Assembly (NCBI RefSeq): GCF_000025725.1
Contig: NC_013943.1
Coordinates: 930,001 to 994,000, forward strand
Length of the DNA: 64,000 bases
Source of the DNA: Denitrovibrio acetiphilus DSM 12809
GTDB taxonomy: Bacteria; Chrysiogenota; Deferribacteres; Deferribacterales; Geovibrionaceae
Direction: 5' to 3'
Part shown: positions 17,937-26,998 of the stretch, piece by piece
Layout of the letters: each line of letters starts with the position of its first letter
Numbering within the stretch: position 1 is the first letter of the stretch
Notes under the pieces: generated by a model
Seen by the model: the letters and a program-made list of their open reading frames with translations, nothing else
Told to the model about the DNA's origin: nothing
Databases searched by the model: none
Position numbers and translations under genes: made by a program

Positions 17937-18911
17937 TTACTGCCTTATAATAAAAGCATTACTGCTTAAATAGTCTGGTATAGTCAGCCCTATCTGCTCT
18001 GCTGTTGCTATGTTTATGGAGAGTGTGAATTCTGAAAGCTCAACAGGAATCTCCACGGCAGGAGTGCCGCTTAAAATCATATGAACTATCCTTGACGCTT
18101 GAACACCGACATTTTCCAGACTGAAGCCATATGAAAACAGTGCACCAGCTTTAACCCCTTCTTTTTGCGGGCAGGTGTAAGGTAGTTTTCTTTGTATTGC
18201 AAAATTTGCTATAGCCTTAGCGTAAGAAACCTGCATGGAGTCAGTGGGCGAAAAGACAGCATCGATGTCAAGTGGTGCATTCGTAAGCTGTTTGCTGAAG
18301 TTGCCTTCATATGTGAGGACGATAGGAATAATCTCCAGTCCGAGAGTTTCGGCGACCAGTTGAATCTTTTTAAGACTTATGACCGGGCTTTTGTCATTAG
18401 GGTTGTAGGGAACCAGAATTCTTTTGATCTCTGGAACAAAACGGGTGAGCATCTCTAGTCTACGCGGTTCCTGCGGTCCGAATGTCACCCCTGTGATATT
18501 TTCGTCAGGATGTTTGAGGCTTGTGACTATTCCAGACTCCAGTGGAGAATTTACGGGGCCGAAAACTATAGGTATGCCTGTTTTTATTCCAACTTCTTTA
18601 GCTGCGAGTGTTGCAGGTGTGGATATGGAGTATATCAGGTCAGGGTTCAGAGCTGCCAGCTCTGCCGCTTCCTTTGGGAGTTGTTTTTTGTCACTTATGC
18701 ATCCGTGGTATATAATAGTCAGATTGCCCCCTTCGATGTATCCCTGTTTTTCAAGACCCTTACGAAGCCCTTTTAATGCACATTCAGCAGCAGGACTGTA
18801 ATTCAGAACAGCGATCTTATATTTCCTGTTATGGGGTTTCAAAAAAATGCTATATATAGTGAAAGCCAAGACCGCTAATAAGGTTATTGCGATTATTGAC
18901 AGCTTTTTCAT
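17937..18911 (-). CDS. ABC-type periplasmic binding protein of the PF04392 (TrpX/YtrF-like) family
   Basis: A 324-residue protein with one N-terminal membrane or signal segment (residues 4-24) and the family pattern KIAVLNYSPAAECALKGLRKGLEKQGYIEG. Further conserved parts are GIPIVFGPVNSPLESGIV and NITGVTFGPQEPRRLEML. Family members bind amino acids or other small ligands and often work with ABC permeases. Here there is no permease, but a Cache histidine kinase follows directly. A sensory role as ligand-delivery subunit for that kinase is therefore likely by inference. The ligand is unknown. Confidence 0.75.
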   Translation of the reverse strand: MKKLSIIAITLLAVLAFTIYSIFLKPHNRKYKIAVLNYSPAAECALKGLRKGLEKQGYIEGGNLTIIYHGCISDKKQLPKEAAELAALNPDLIYSISTPATLAAKEVGIKTGIPIVFGPVNSPLESGIVTSLKHPDENITGVTFGPQEPRRLEMLTRFVPEIKRILVPYNPNDKSPVISLKKIQLVAETLGLEIIPIVLTYEGNFSKQLTNAPLDIDAVFSPTDSMQVSYAKAIANFAIQRKLPYTCPQKEGVKAGALFSYGFSLENVGVQASRIVHMILSGTPAVEIPVELSEFTLSINIATAEQIGLTIPDYLSSNAFIIRQ

Positions 18912-19072
18912 GGTTTGGCCTCATTGTGAATTTATACTGTATAATTATAAACTAATTTGCTACTGTGAAAAACATTAATTTCTATTATGTTGAATAAAGA
19001 ATCGATAAGAAACAGTATGTAAACAATAATATTTATAGCAATTTAGATTTATATAAAAAGGAAAGGTGAAAG

Positions 19073-19375
19073 ATGGAACATCGGTGGATGCTTGTCTCTG
19101 AAGATATGACATGGCAGGAAGTTGACCTTCATTGTGAACCTGAAAACTGCGAAGTCTATGTTTATAAAGACAAGAAAAAGATTCAAGGCAGAAAGATAAA
19201 AGAGAATGACGTGACGAAAGTTGTACGGGTTAAAGATAAGGTAACCGGGGACTATATGGACATAGTTGACTTTAATGAAATGGATAGGTTTTTTGAGTTA
19301 AATAAAGTTATTTTTAAAAACAGAGTAGGACTGCATAAAGAAGTCAGAAGATATATAGACTTTAGCCTTAAATAG
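19073..19375 (+). CDS. Hypothetical protein, 100 residues
   Basis: A charged, soluble protein starting MEHRWMLVSEDMTWQEVDL, rich in Lys, Glu and Asp, without signal peptide or membrane segment. AAAGG stands upstream of the ATG at suitable distance. I do not recognise the family. It stands alone between the divergent kinase operon and another small hypothetical gene. Confidence 0.6.
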   Translation: MEHRWMLVSEDMTWQEVDLHCEPENCEVYVYKDKKKIQGRKIKENDVTKVVRVKDKVTGDYMDIVDFNEMDRFFELNKVIFKNRVGLHKEVRRYIDFSLK

Positions 19376-19645
19376 CTAAGTGTATTATGTGAAAAATATT
19401 TCTTCTGAAATGTTTTTTATATTTTAAGAGTATATTTCCTCTATATATAGGATGTGGGCTTTGAGTTATGGTTGAGCGCTAATTCATTATTGCTGTAAAC
19501 CCCCGTTATAAAAGAGGTTTCGTGAGTGTTAAAAACAAATGAAATCTTACTGAATATTCAAAATTCCCTTGCGGGAATGCACCAATGATGCAATGATATA
19601 ACAAAACACAGGTGCGTGTTTCAATATCGTGAGGTGAATCGGGAG

Positions 19646-19960
19646 ATGATCGAACAACAGGAATACGGTGTCGGTGATATTTTTAAAATATACGACAGGG
19701 GACTCCAGAAAGACAAGTTTGTTGTACTTTCTCGGTTCGTTTTTAAAGCGGAACACTTTGTACTTCTAAGTTTCAGCACATTTGAGCGCTGGACGGACAG
19801 AGAACTCACTTTCAAAAACGAATTTGAAAAAACAAGACTTTCAAAAGAGGAGGTCCTCTATCTTTCTGGTGACGAAGAGATGACCTATATGGGAAATATT
19901 AATACTATCAGATGGGATCTCTTTGACTTTATAAACGAGAAGCTTTCACCTGTTGACTAA
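19646..19960 (+). CDS. Hypothetical protein, about 104 residues
   Basis: A soluble protein starting MIEQQEYGVGDIFKIYDRGL, with a likely all-beta N-terminal half (KFVVLSRFVFKAEHFVLLSFS). No recognised domain. ATG 19646 has GAGGTG 9-14 nt upstream; an in-frame GTG at 19616 would add 10 residues. A good terminator follows the stop codon, which supports a real gene. The 270-bp gap before it holds only a small hairpin (ATTCCC-TTGC-GGGAAT at 19563-19578). Confidence 0.6.
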   Translation: MIEQQEYGVGDIFKIYDRGLQKDKFVVLSRFVFKAEHFVLLSFSTFERWTDRELTFKNEFEKTRLSKEEVLYLSGDEEMTYMGNINTIRWDLFDFINEKLSPVD

Positions 19961-19980
19961 GGTGTCTGCACAATCAAAAT

Positions 19981-20020
19981 AAAAGTGGGGTGCTTGTTTA
20001 AGGCACCCCTTTTTTATTAT
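19981..20020. terminator. Bidirectional rho-independent terminator
   Basis: GGGGTGC (19987-19993) pairs with GCACCCC (20003-20009). TTTTTT follows on the plus strand, and ACTTTTATTTT follows on the minus strand. It serves the small gene on the left and the OmpA gene on the right, which end convergently. Confidence 0.85.
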
Positions 20021-21123
20021 CTGATTACAGTGTCAATTCTGCGGTTTTTACGCATGTTTTCAGGTGAGTCGTTTGGAGCAATTGGTTTTGTTTCTCCGTA
20101 GCCTATTACGGAGATTCTGTTTTCGGCAATACCGTATTTTTCTGTCAGCATTTTAGCGACAGATTTTGCACGCTTTTCAGAGAGCACCATATTATAGTCA
20201 TCAGTACCTCTGCTGTCGGCATGCCCCTGAATTTCTATATTTATAGCGGGGCTGTCTTTCATGAATTTAACAAAGAGGATTATGTCATCCACATATGATT
20301 CATCAATTTCTGAGCTGTTGGTTTTAAACCTGACATCCAGTGTACGTGCGGTGAAACATCCGGCAGAATTGACTTTTACGCCTTTTATAGTGTTCGGGCA
20401 TCTGTCCTCAAAGTCGTATACGCCATCACCGTCAGTGTCTGGAGTGCAGCCCATGGCATTGACAGGATATCCGTCAGGTGTGTCCGGGCATTGGTCTTCA
20501 TCGTCAAACACCCCGTCACCATCACTATCTTTTTTAACCACAGCCGCAGCCTCTTTCTTTTGTACTTTAGCTTCTGCCAGTTCTTCTTTTACTACAGTTT
20601 TTGCCGGTTCAGCTTTCGGAGCCATAGGCTTAGGAGCTTTACCGAAGTAGTAGTTCAGACCGATAGAAGGGATTATGTCGTTTCTGCCTGTTGAATGATA
20701 CATGTCTTTGACTCTGAAATCAAAGCTCACAAAGTCGTTGATATCGTATTTTGCACCGAGACCGCCCACAAGTGATGCCATGTTGTCATCCTGAAAGAGC
20801 CCCCCGACCCCTAAGAATATAAAAGGCTGGAAATTACTTGTGACATTGAAAAATTTCAGACCTGACAGCGACACTGAAGTTGCTCCCTGTGAGCCTTCTT
20901 TGTCGTGGTCTGTGTTGGTGTAATCCACTTCTGCCTCTACAGAGTGGTCTTCCATGAAGAAGTATCCGAGCCTGGCACCTATTTCAGCTTTGTCGTCAAG
21001 CCTTTGGTCATCATCAAAAAAGTGGTAGCCAAGAACAGGACCGGCGTAGATTGATCCGATCTGTTCCGCTGTTGCTGGGAGAGAAATCAGCGCTATTAGC
21101 ACTGCAATAATAGTTTTTTTCAT
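20017..21123 (-). CDS. OmpA-family outer membrane protein with thrombospondin type 3 repeats
   Basis: A 368-residue protein with a signal peptide (about residues 1-20, ending ATA). A beta-barrel of about 160 residues follows, ending in IGLNYYFG. A Pro/Ala/Lys-rich linker comes next, then two calcium-binding repeats (DSDGDGVFDDEDQCPDTP and DTDGDGVYDFEDRCPNT). The C-terminal OmpA domain includes GHADSRGTDDYNMVLSEKRA, which binds peptidoglycan. It should anchor the outer membrane to the cell wall. ATG 21123 is chosen because GGAGG stands 6 nt upstream; an in-frame ATG at 21156 precedes the signal peptide by 11 codons. Confidence 0.92.
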   Translation of the reverse strand: MKKTIIAVLIALISLPATAEQIGSIYAGPVLGYHFFDDDQRLDDKAEIGARLGYFFMEDHSVEAEVDYTNTDHDKEGSQGATSVSLSGLKFFNVTSNFQPFIFLGVGGLFQDDNMASLVGGLGAKYDINDFVSFDFRVKDMYHSTGRNDIIPSIGLNYYFGKAPKPMAPKAEPAKTVVKEELAEAKVQKKEAAAVVKKDSDGDGVFDDEDQCPDTPDGYPVNAMGCTPDTDGDGVYDFEDRCPNTIKGVKVNSAGCFTARTLDVRFKTNSSEIDESYVDDIILFVKFMKDSPAINIEIQGHADSRGTDDYNMVLSEKRAKSVAKMLTEKYGIAENRISVIGYGETKPIAPNDSPENMRKNRRIDTVIR

Positions 21124-21200
21124 ACAAATCCTCCGATGATGTATTATATCACACATAAAGGAGTTATAGTAAAAGTTGATTTGGCATTTTTACCATTAGT

Positions 21201-21833
21201 TTAGAAATGTTCAGTAATCTCGACGGGAGTATTGAATATCCGAACTGCGTCTTTAAGCTCATCAGGGCTTCCAAAACCGTATGAAACACCGTAAGGAGTG
21301 ACTTTGTTATTGCAGGCACCCTGTATGTCATAGCGTCTGTCACCTATCATAGAAGAGTTAACAGACAACAGATTTTCTTTTTGGAGGATGTGGCTTATAA
21401 GGTGTGATTTGTCCACAAGGCTTCCGTCGAGATTGCTCCCGTATATCCCTTTGAAGTAATGATCGAACCCGAAATATTCGGCAATCTGTTTTGCAAATAC
21501 CTGTGGTTTGGAAGTGCATATGTAAAGAGCATATCCCTTGTTATTAAGGTAGCTGAGAGCAGTGTCGATACCATCATAGGGCTGATTTTCAAAGAGCCCT
21601 TTTGTGGAAAATCTCTCACGATAGAGCATAACGCCTTTGTTGGCTTCTGCGTCGCTGTCGGTATTAAGCATCTCTTTAAAACTTTCCCAAAGAGGTGGAC
21701 CGATGTATTTTTTAAGCTTATTGTGAGACGGTATTGGCGCATTTAATTTGTCCAGAGCGTACTTTATTGATTTGATAATCCCTTCATGAGGATCTGTGAG
21801 TGTTCCGTCAAGGTCGAATAATATGTTTTTCAT
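21201..21833 (-). CDS. HAD-superfamily hydrolase, phosphoglycolate phosphatase-like
   Basis: A 210-residue cytoplasmic HAD phosphatase. The nucleophile motif is ILFDLDGTLTDPHEG, motif II is YICTSKP, and motif IV is IGDRRYDIQGACNNKV. A helical cap follows motif I. The substrate may be phosphoglycolate or another small phosphate ester; the family does not tell. ATG 21833 is preferred because the HAD motif begins at residue 4, as is usual. An in-frame ATG at 21890 adds 19 residues with no family match. Confidence 0.85.
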   Translation of the reverse strand: MKNILFDLDGTLTDPHEGIIKSIKYALDKLNAPIPSHNKLKKYIGPPLWESFKEMLNTDSDAEANKGVMLYRERFSTKGLFENQPYDGIDTALSYLNNKGYALYICTSKPQVFAKQIAEYFGFDHYFKGIYGSNLDGSLVDKSHLISHILQKENLLSVNSSMIGDRRYDIQGACNNKVTPYGVSYGFGSPDELKDAVRIFNTPVEITEHF

Positions 21834-22044
21834 TATGAAGTTATATAATACAAAATCAGATTTGAAAACAGTATTGTGCAGAATTTTCACATCTGTGCAA
21901 AATCAGCACAATAGCTTTAATTTCTTTTTCATGATTAATAGATACTTATGAGCATATGCTATTTGGCACCGACATTGCATGGTGCTATATGGTAATATTA
22001 TACAGTTCTTGCAACTGTTAAATAATGAATATGGGGTGTAACAC

Positions 22045-22929
22045 ATGAGCAGGAGTATTTTGCGTAAAGCTGTTTCTATGACGGCACTGTTTTCTTTTAT
22101 TTATCTGACGTTCAGCGGGGTAGTGATGTACATTACGCCACCGGGGCGTATAGCATACTGGGCTGACTGGAGCATTTTTGGTATGGATAAAACCATGTAT
22201 AATCAGACACATACAACCATGTCTATGCTGTTTATTGCTGTTATGGTTCTGCACATATGGCTGAACTGGAAACCCTTATTCAGCTATATGAAAAACCGTG
22301 CAGGCAAAGTGGTAGTGTTTACGAGAGAAACTGTTTTCGGCTTATTGCTTTCAGTGGTTTTTATCGTCGGTACTCTGACCTTGACCCCGCCTTTCGGTAC
22401 TGTTGTTAATTCCCTTGATAGTGTGAAAGAAGGTTATGAAGAATCCTTAGGCAATCCTCCGTATCCTCATGCAGAACTCACAACTCTGTCTGCCTTTATA
22501 AAACGAATGAAATTTGATGAGAACCAGGCTGTTGAGGTATTGCAGAATGCAAAAATAAGGTTTACCATGGAACAGAATTTGAAAACAGTGGCAGAGTATA
22601 ATAATACTGATCCTGCTCATATCTATGAAATTCTGAAACCAACCAGAAAAGAAGGGGCGGAAGATGAGCCTATTCAGATGTATGACGGTGTTCAGAATGG
22701 CGTGGATATGTCAAAGTATGAATCTATGACAGGATCCGGTATGGGGAAAAAGAATGTTGCTGATGTCGCTGAAAGCCTTGGTTTAACACTTGAGGAGGCC
22801 ATTGAGAGGCTGAACCATTATGATATTAAGGCGGAAGGGGCAGACACTCTGAAAGATGTAGGTGCATCCGCAGGGGTAATGCCTATGGATATTTATATAA
22901 TCATCGACTCAGGTGTGAAACCGGAGTAG
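22045..22929 (+). CDS. DUF4405 membrane protein with C-terminal soluble domain
   Basis: A 294-residue protein whose N-terminal half has three membrane helices. Histidines lie in MYNQTHTTMSML and MVLHIWLNW, resembling the haem-binding histidines of small cytochrome b561-like proteins (DUF4405). A periplasmic or cytoplasmic half of about 170 residues follows TM3. It contains two similar helical repeats (about residues 150-175 and 235-265, each ending near 'AVEVLQNA' or 'AIERLNHY'). Function unknown; a role in membrane electron transfer is only suggested by the histidines. It is followed by a strong terminator. Confidence 0.65.
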   Translation: MSRSILRKAVSMTALFSFIYLTFSGVVMYITPPGRIAYWADWSIFGMDKTMYNQTHTTMSMLFIAVMVLHIWLNWKPLFSYMKNRAGKVVVFTRETVFGLLLSVVFIVGTLTLTPPFGTVVNSLDSVKEGYEESLGNPPYPHAELTTLSAFIKRMKFDENQAVEVLQNAKIRFTMEQNLKTVAEYNNTDPAHIYEILKPTRKEGAEDEPIQMYDGVQNGVDMSKYESMTGSGMGKKNVADVAESLGLTLEEAIERLNHYDIKAEGADTLKDVGASAGVMPMDIYIIIDSGVKPE

Positions 22930-22993
22930 GTCTTTATATAAAACATTTTTGAATAAGACTGGCTCTCAATGCCTTGATAGATAAGAGATTATG

Positions 22994-23034
22994 TTTGCGG
23001 TTGGACGTTTGCGTCCTTCCGCAAATTTTTTTTT
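22994..23034 (+). terminator. Strong rho-independent terminator after the DUF4405 gene
   Basis: TTTGCGG and CCGCAAA, plus inner GGACG and CGTCC, form a 12-bp stem with a TT/TT internal loop and a TTTG loop. Nine T follow. Confidence 0.9.
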
Positions 23035-23375
23035 ACACTGTAAATGTTGGTATTTTAAACAATTGTACTCGTTTTTATAAATGTTTTGTATATACCTGTT
23101 TAGCGATACTGTACTGCGATTTGCTTTTCAAACAATTTAAACTACTTATAAACAAGATTATTATGACAAATCTATAGTTTTTAGATATATATAGTGCGGT
23201 ACTATTTGTTTTCTGAATAGCTATGGTTTTTAGAAAGTTATAGAAATAAAACATAGTGCTGTAAACTGGTGTTAATACTGCATTAATGAAACAAAAATAA
23301 CGCTTGTTTTATTATTTTAGAGGTATATTGTTTCAATAAATACAAGAGAGCAATAATTTGTTTATGAGGTGCATT

Positions 23376-23456
23376 ATGTACGCAATAGCTTTAGGAACCG
23401 CATGTGTTTTGGCAATCGCTGCCTATTGGGGATTTGTCTGGCATCACGGCAAGTAA
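23376..23456 (+). CDS. Small membrane peptide, 26 residues
   Basis: A very short reading frame (ATG to TAA) with an excellent ribosome site, GAGG 6 nt before the ATG. The peptide begins MYAIALGTACVLAIAAYWGF and ends VWHHGK. It is one hydrophobic membrane helix with a short, positively charged, His-containing tail. Small subunits of oxidases and small accessory proteins of symporters have this layout, but I cannot assign it to a family. A rho-independent terminator 75 bp downstream supports a separate transcript. The rest of 23035-23712 is AT-rich and shows no other gene. Confidence 0.55.
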   Translation: MYAIALGTACVLAIAAYWGFVWHHGK

Positions 23457-23525
23457 TATAACAAAAACACCCTGAACATATCAGGGATAATCCAAGTAGT
23501 AAACTTTTCATAGAACCCCCTTAGT

Positions 23526-23562
23526 AAAAAGACCGCCCTGAGCAAGCGGTCTTTTTCTTTTT
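23526..23562 (+). terminator. Rho-independent terminator after the 26-residue gene
   Basis: GACCGC (23531-23536) pairs with GCGGTC (23546-23551). It is flanked by AAAAA on the left and TTTTTCTTTTT on the right, so it can work in both directions. Confidence 0.85.
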
Positions 23563-23712
23563 CAAAGATATGTATAGTTCCTATACTATGCATACAGAAG
23601 CCTATTATTGTTCACTTTTTCAGTGGCAAATCTTATAAAACATATTGACATAATGTCATGATAATGATAGTCAAAATCAAATACATGCTGCATTTGATTT
23701 TAAGAGGCTTAT

Positions 23713-25026
23713 ATGTCCGATGTTAAGACCGGAATTAATCTACGAAGTATCGTAAACGCAATTTCCAGCACAGTGGATCTTGTAAACGATAATGTTACCA
23801 GACATCATCAGAGGGTTGCCTACATCTCTCATATGATAGGGCAGGAGATGCATATAGGGGATGTCAGAGGTTATGATCTTATCGTTGCCGCAGCTATGCA
23901 TGACATAGGTACTTTATCCGATCAGGAGGTTACCTGTTTTCTGCATAATGTTATAGACGAAAATGTTGAAGAACATGCTGAGATAGGTTATCTGCTGTTA
24001 AAGGATTTTAAACCCCTGTCAAAAGTCGCAAATATCATTAAATATCATCATCACCAGTGGAACGGCGGCAGAGGGCACGTTGCGCATAATGAAATAGTTC
24101 CTTTTGAGGGACATATAGTCCATCTTGCTGATACCATCGAGACCCTGATTGATAAAGAGAAACACGTATTAACTCAGAAACACAACCTTATTGAAATAGT
24201 CAGATCCCAATCAGGGAGTATGTTTGCTCCTGACGCGGTTGACGCTTTTCTTCGTGCTTTTGAGAATGATTATTCATGGCTTGCTTTAGATGATATAAAT
24301 TTCAGAACACTTATAGATAAAGAGTTTGGGGAAGAGCGGCAGGAACTGTCTCTTGACGAACTATCACAGTTCTCGAAAATTATCTCCTATATCATAGATT
24401 TCAGAAGTCCTTATACTGCTTCGCACTCTTCCGGAGTTGCTGCGGTTGCTTATGCCCTCGGCAGGCTGGAAGGTTTCGGTGACGAAGACTGTAAGCTGTT
24501 GAAAATAGCAGGATATTTTCATGATCTGGGTAAGATTGCAATACAGCCGGAAATCCTCGAAAAAGAGGGTAAGCTTAGTGAAGCTGAATACGCTGTAATG
24601 AGATCCCACAGTTACCACACTTTCAGGATTCTTTCCGAGATCAAAGGCTTTGAAAAAGTCACTGAGTGGGCATCTTTTCATCATGAAAGGCTGGATGGTT
24701 CCGGATATCCTTTTGGACTGACAGGGAAATCTATTTCAAAAGGTGCGAAGATTCTTGCTGTTGCAGATGTCTTCTCAGCTCTTATAGAAGAACGTCCTTA
24801 CCGTACAGGGATGTCTGTTACGGAAGCACAAACGGTTATGGAAGAGCTTGCCCATGCAAATAAATTAGACAAATCACTGGTTGATACACTCATCAGCAAC
24901 ATCACGGACATATATAAAATAAGAAAAATTTCTCAGGCAAAAGCTCTGGAGGAGTATGTCAAAATTAATAAAAGCGACAGCAAAAGAACAAATGGTATTG
25001 TGCTTTCAGGAGAAAAAAGCATATAA
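23713..25026 (+). CDS. Dual HD-domain protein with C-terminal HD-GYP domain
   Basis: A 437-residue cytoplasmic protein with two HD modules. The first (about residues 30-165) has HHQRVAYISHMIG, AAAMHDIGTLS and YHHHQWNGG, but no GYP motif. The second (about 225-400) is a canonical HD-GYP domain: SHSSGVAAVA, FHDLGKIAI, SHSYHTFRIL, HHERLDGSGYP and LAVADVFSALIEERPYR. HD-GYP proteins hydrolyse cyclic di-GMP. No receiver or sensor domain is present, so its input is unknown; the first HD domain may be regulatory. AAGAGG stands 5 nt before the ATG. Confidence 0.9.
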   Translation: MSDVKTGINLRSIVNAISSTVDLVNDNVTRHHQRVAYISHMIGQEMHIGDVRGYDLIVAAAMHDIGTLSDQEVTCFLHNVIDENVEEHAEIGYLLLKDFKPLSKVANIIKYHHHQWNGGRGHVAHNEIVPFEGHIVHLADTIETLIDKEKHVLTQKHNLIEIVRSQSGSMFAPDAVDAFLRAFENDYSWLALDDINFRTLIDKEFGEERQELSLDELSQFSKIISYIIDFRSPYTASHSSGVAAVAYALGRLEGFGDEDCKLLKIAGYFHDLGKIAIQPEILEKEGKLSEAEYAVMRSHSYHTFRILSEIKGFEKVTEWASFHHERLDGSGYPFGLTGKSISKGAKILAVADVFSALIEERPYRTGMSVTEAQTVMEELAHANKLDKSLVDTLISNITDIYKIRKISQAKALEEYVKINKSDSKRTNGIVLSGEKSI

Positions 25027-25129
25027 TTCTTTTGATAAAAATTATTACAAGAAAAACTGCCTTATAAATTGCAGAGAATTTCAACTTGTGCTAGTATGTT
25101 TTAATAATTAACACAAGGAGGCTATTACA

Positions 25130-25723
25130 ATGGCTAAAAGTCTTAAAGGAACTGCAACATTAGAAAACCTTATGAAATCATTCGCTGGTGAATCTCAGGC
25201 GCGTAACAGATACGATTATTATGCAGGAGTTGCTGGCAAAGAAGGATTCAAACAGATACAGAACATTTTCCTGGAAACATCTATCAACGAAAGAATGCAT
25301 GCAAAACGTTTTTTTCAGTATGCCTGCGACGGGGTTGATGAGATGCCTCTTATGGTAAACATCAACGCCGACTATCCGGTTGCCTTTTCAAGCACTCTGG
25401 ACAACCTTAAATATGCTGCTGACGGCGAACATGAAGAGTGGGAAATTCTTTATCCCAACTTTGCTAAGATAGCTGCTGAGGAAGGTTTCCCACATATAGA
25501 AGCTCTTTTTAACAAAATTGCTGCGATAGAAGCTCACCACGAAGCTAGATATCTTAAACTTGCTCAGAATATGAAAGATGGGCTGATCTTCAAAAAGAAT
25601 GAAGTTGTTCAATGGAAATGTCTCGTCTGCGGACATGTTCATTCCGGTATAGAAGCTCCGACAGTCTGCCCTGTCTGCGCACACAAACAAGAGCACTTCG
25701 AGCTTTTCATCGAAACATACTAA
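25130..25723 (+). CDS. rbr: Rubrerythrin
   Basis: A 197-residue cytoplasmic non-haem iron protein that reduces hydrogen peroxide in anaerobes. The diiron four-helix domain has the Glu-rich segments SFAGESQARNRYDYYA, NERMHAKRF and AAIEAHHEARY. The C-terminal rubredoxin domain has CLVCGHVH and CPVCAHK. AAGGAGG stands upstream of the ATG. It forms a single-gene unit. Confidence 0.95.
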   Translation: MAKSLKGTATLENLMKSFAGESQARNRYDYYAGVAGKEGFKQIQNIFLETSINERMHAKRFFQYACDGVDEMPLMVNINADYPVAFSSTLDNLKYAADGEHEEWEILYPNFAKIAAEEGFPHIEALFNKIAAIEAHHEARYLKLAQNMKDGLIFKKNEVVQWKCLVCGHVHSGIEAPTVCPVCAHKQEHFELFIETY

Positions 25724-25807
25724 GGTTTTCAGAGCTATTCTCCTGAGCATTAGGTTCAGATATTGAAAACTAATAAGCATGTTCAGGCAGATAACTTAAA
25801 ATAATTC

Positions 25808-25839
25808 AGTCCCCGGTATTAGTGATAATATCGGGGACT
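25808..25839. terminator. Stem-loop downstream of rubrerythrin
   Basis: AGTCCCCGGTATT and AATATCGGGGACT form a 13-bp stem (one G-U) with a 6-nt loop. No T run follows (TCTCCGTTTC), so it may be a weak terminator or 3' stabilising structure. The remaining ~300 bp to the next gene is AT-rich without recognisable features. Confidence 0.6.
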
Positions 25840-26145
25840 CTCCGTTTCAGAATAAGTCTTTTAACAATGTATCTATGGGTTTATTTTTTCCAGGCTAACT
25901 GTATTTTCCAATCTTTATGTAAGTCATTCTTAAAAATACATTATATTCTATACCTCATAGCAGATACCACATACCGGAATCCTTGCCAGATATTTTCATA
26001 GAGTTCGATAAGTTTTTGTGACAGAACAGATTTCGTTTAAGTCATTTAATCAGTATAGATTTATTATTGAAATTCGATAAAAAATTATTGAATTTTGAGA
26101 AAAATCTATTATGATGCAAATATGAATAATCTAAGAGGTGTAATT

Positions 26146-26688
26146 ATGGGAAATATCGCAAAGATAAAAAAAGTGAGTGAAGTATTTTATAAAATACTTA
26201 CTGCGATACTTTTTTTGATACCAATTTTCTATATTATTTTTTGGTGGCGGATAAATGACCTGCCAACAAGCTTTATAAATGTTAATATGACACCGGAAAA
26301 TATCATACAGAACAAACTTTCTCCGTCATTGCAGCTAATCGGCTTTGGTGTCAGTTTGCTGCCTATGGGGGTTCTTATGTATGGTTTTTATTATATAAGG
26401 CGTTTGTTTGGCTTATACAGAGAAGGGATGGTTTTTACATCAGATCATTCATTGTTTTTCAAAAGACTGGCAAAAGCTTTTATATTATGGATATTTTCAT
26501 CTATTGTATATGAATCTGCCACAAGTGTGATCTTTTCTATAGGTAATCCTCCGGGGAGCAGGGTGTTAACAGTCGGAGTGAGCAGCAGTGAGATGCTCAC
26601 TCTCCTTATAGCATGTGTGATCTGGGTTATCTCATGGGTTGTGGATGAGGGGCGGATTCTGGCAGAAGAAAATAAATTCACAGTTTAA
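26146..26688 (+). CDS. DUF2975 membrane protein
   Basis: A 180-residue protein with four predicted membrane helices (about residues 15-35, 70-95, 110-130 and 148-170). The conserved-looking segment YYIRRLFGLYREGMVFT is typical of DUF2975 proteins, and the tail VVDEGRILAEENKFTV is cytoplasmic. ATG 26146 is chosen because AAGAGGTG stands upstream at proper distance; in-frame ATG codons at 26122 and 26095 lack ribosome sites. The following XRE regulator is the usual partner of this family. The role is not known. Confidence 0.75.
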   Translation: MGNIAKIKKVSEVFYKILTAILFLIPIFYIIFWWRINDLPTSFINVNMTPENIIQNKLSPSLQLIGFGVSLLPMGVLMYGFYYIRRLFGLYREGMVFTSDHSLFFKRLAKAFILWIFSSIVYESATSVIFSIGNPPGSRVLTVGVSSSEMLTLLIACVIWVISWVVDEGRILAEENKFTV

Positions 26689-26702
26689 TTTCTGGAGTTG
26701 TA

Positions 26703-26906
26703 ATGCCTATTATTATTAAATTAGACGTTTTACTTGCAGAACGAAAAATGAAATCTGTTGAGCTCGCCGGGCTGATAGGGATAACTGAGCAAAATCTATC
26801 TATCCTTAAAACCGGAAAGGCTAAAGCTATAAGAGTGTCCACTATTGAGGCTATATGCAGGCATCTTCACTGCCAGCCAGGAGATATCCTTGTTTATGAG
26901 GAATAG
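26703..26906 (+). CDS. Small XRE-type helix-turn-helix regulator (YozG-like)
   Basis: A 67-residue protein that is almost only a DNA-binding domain: KSVELAGLIGITEQNLSILKTGKAKAIRVSTIEAICRHL. The ending CQPGDILVYEE is typical of the YozG-like group. GGAG lies 5 nt before the ATG. It lies 14 nt after the DUF2975 gene; this pair is frequent in many bacteria and probably forms a regulatory unit with the membrane protein. Confidence 0.85.
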   Translation: MPIIIKLDVLLAERKMKSVELAGLIGITEQNLSILKTGKAKAIRVSTIEAICRHLHCQPGDILVYEE

Positions 26907-26960
26907 GGCGGGGGTTTTTGTTTAAAGATTTGGGAAAGAGGATACTATGCCAGCAATTAG

Positions 26961-26998
26961 AAAACAGAACCTAAAGGTTGCCGGGGTTCTGTTTTTAT
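26961..26998. terminator. Bidirectional terminator between the XRE gene and the tonB operon
   Basis: CAGAACC (26965-26971) pairs with GGTTCTG (26985-26991). TTTTTATT follows on the plus strand and TTTTCTAATTG on the minus strand. Confidence 0.75.
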
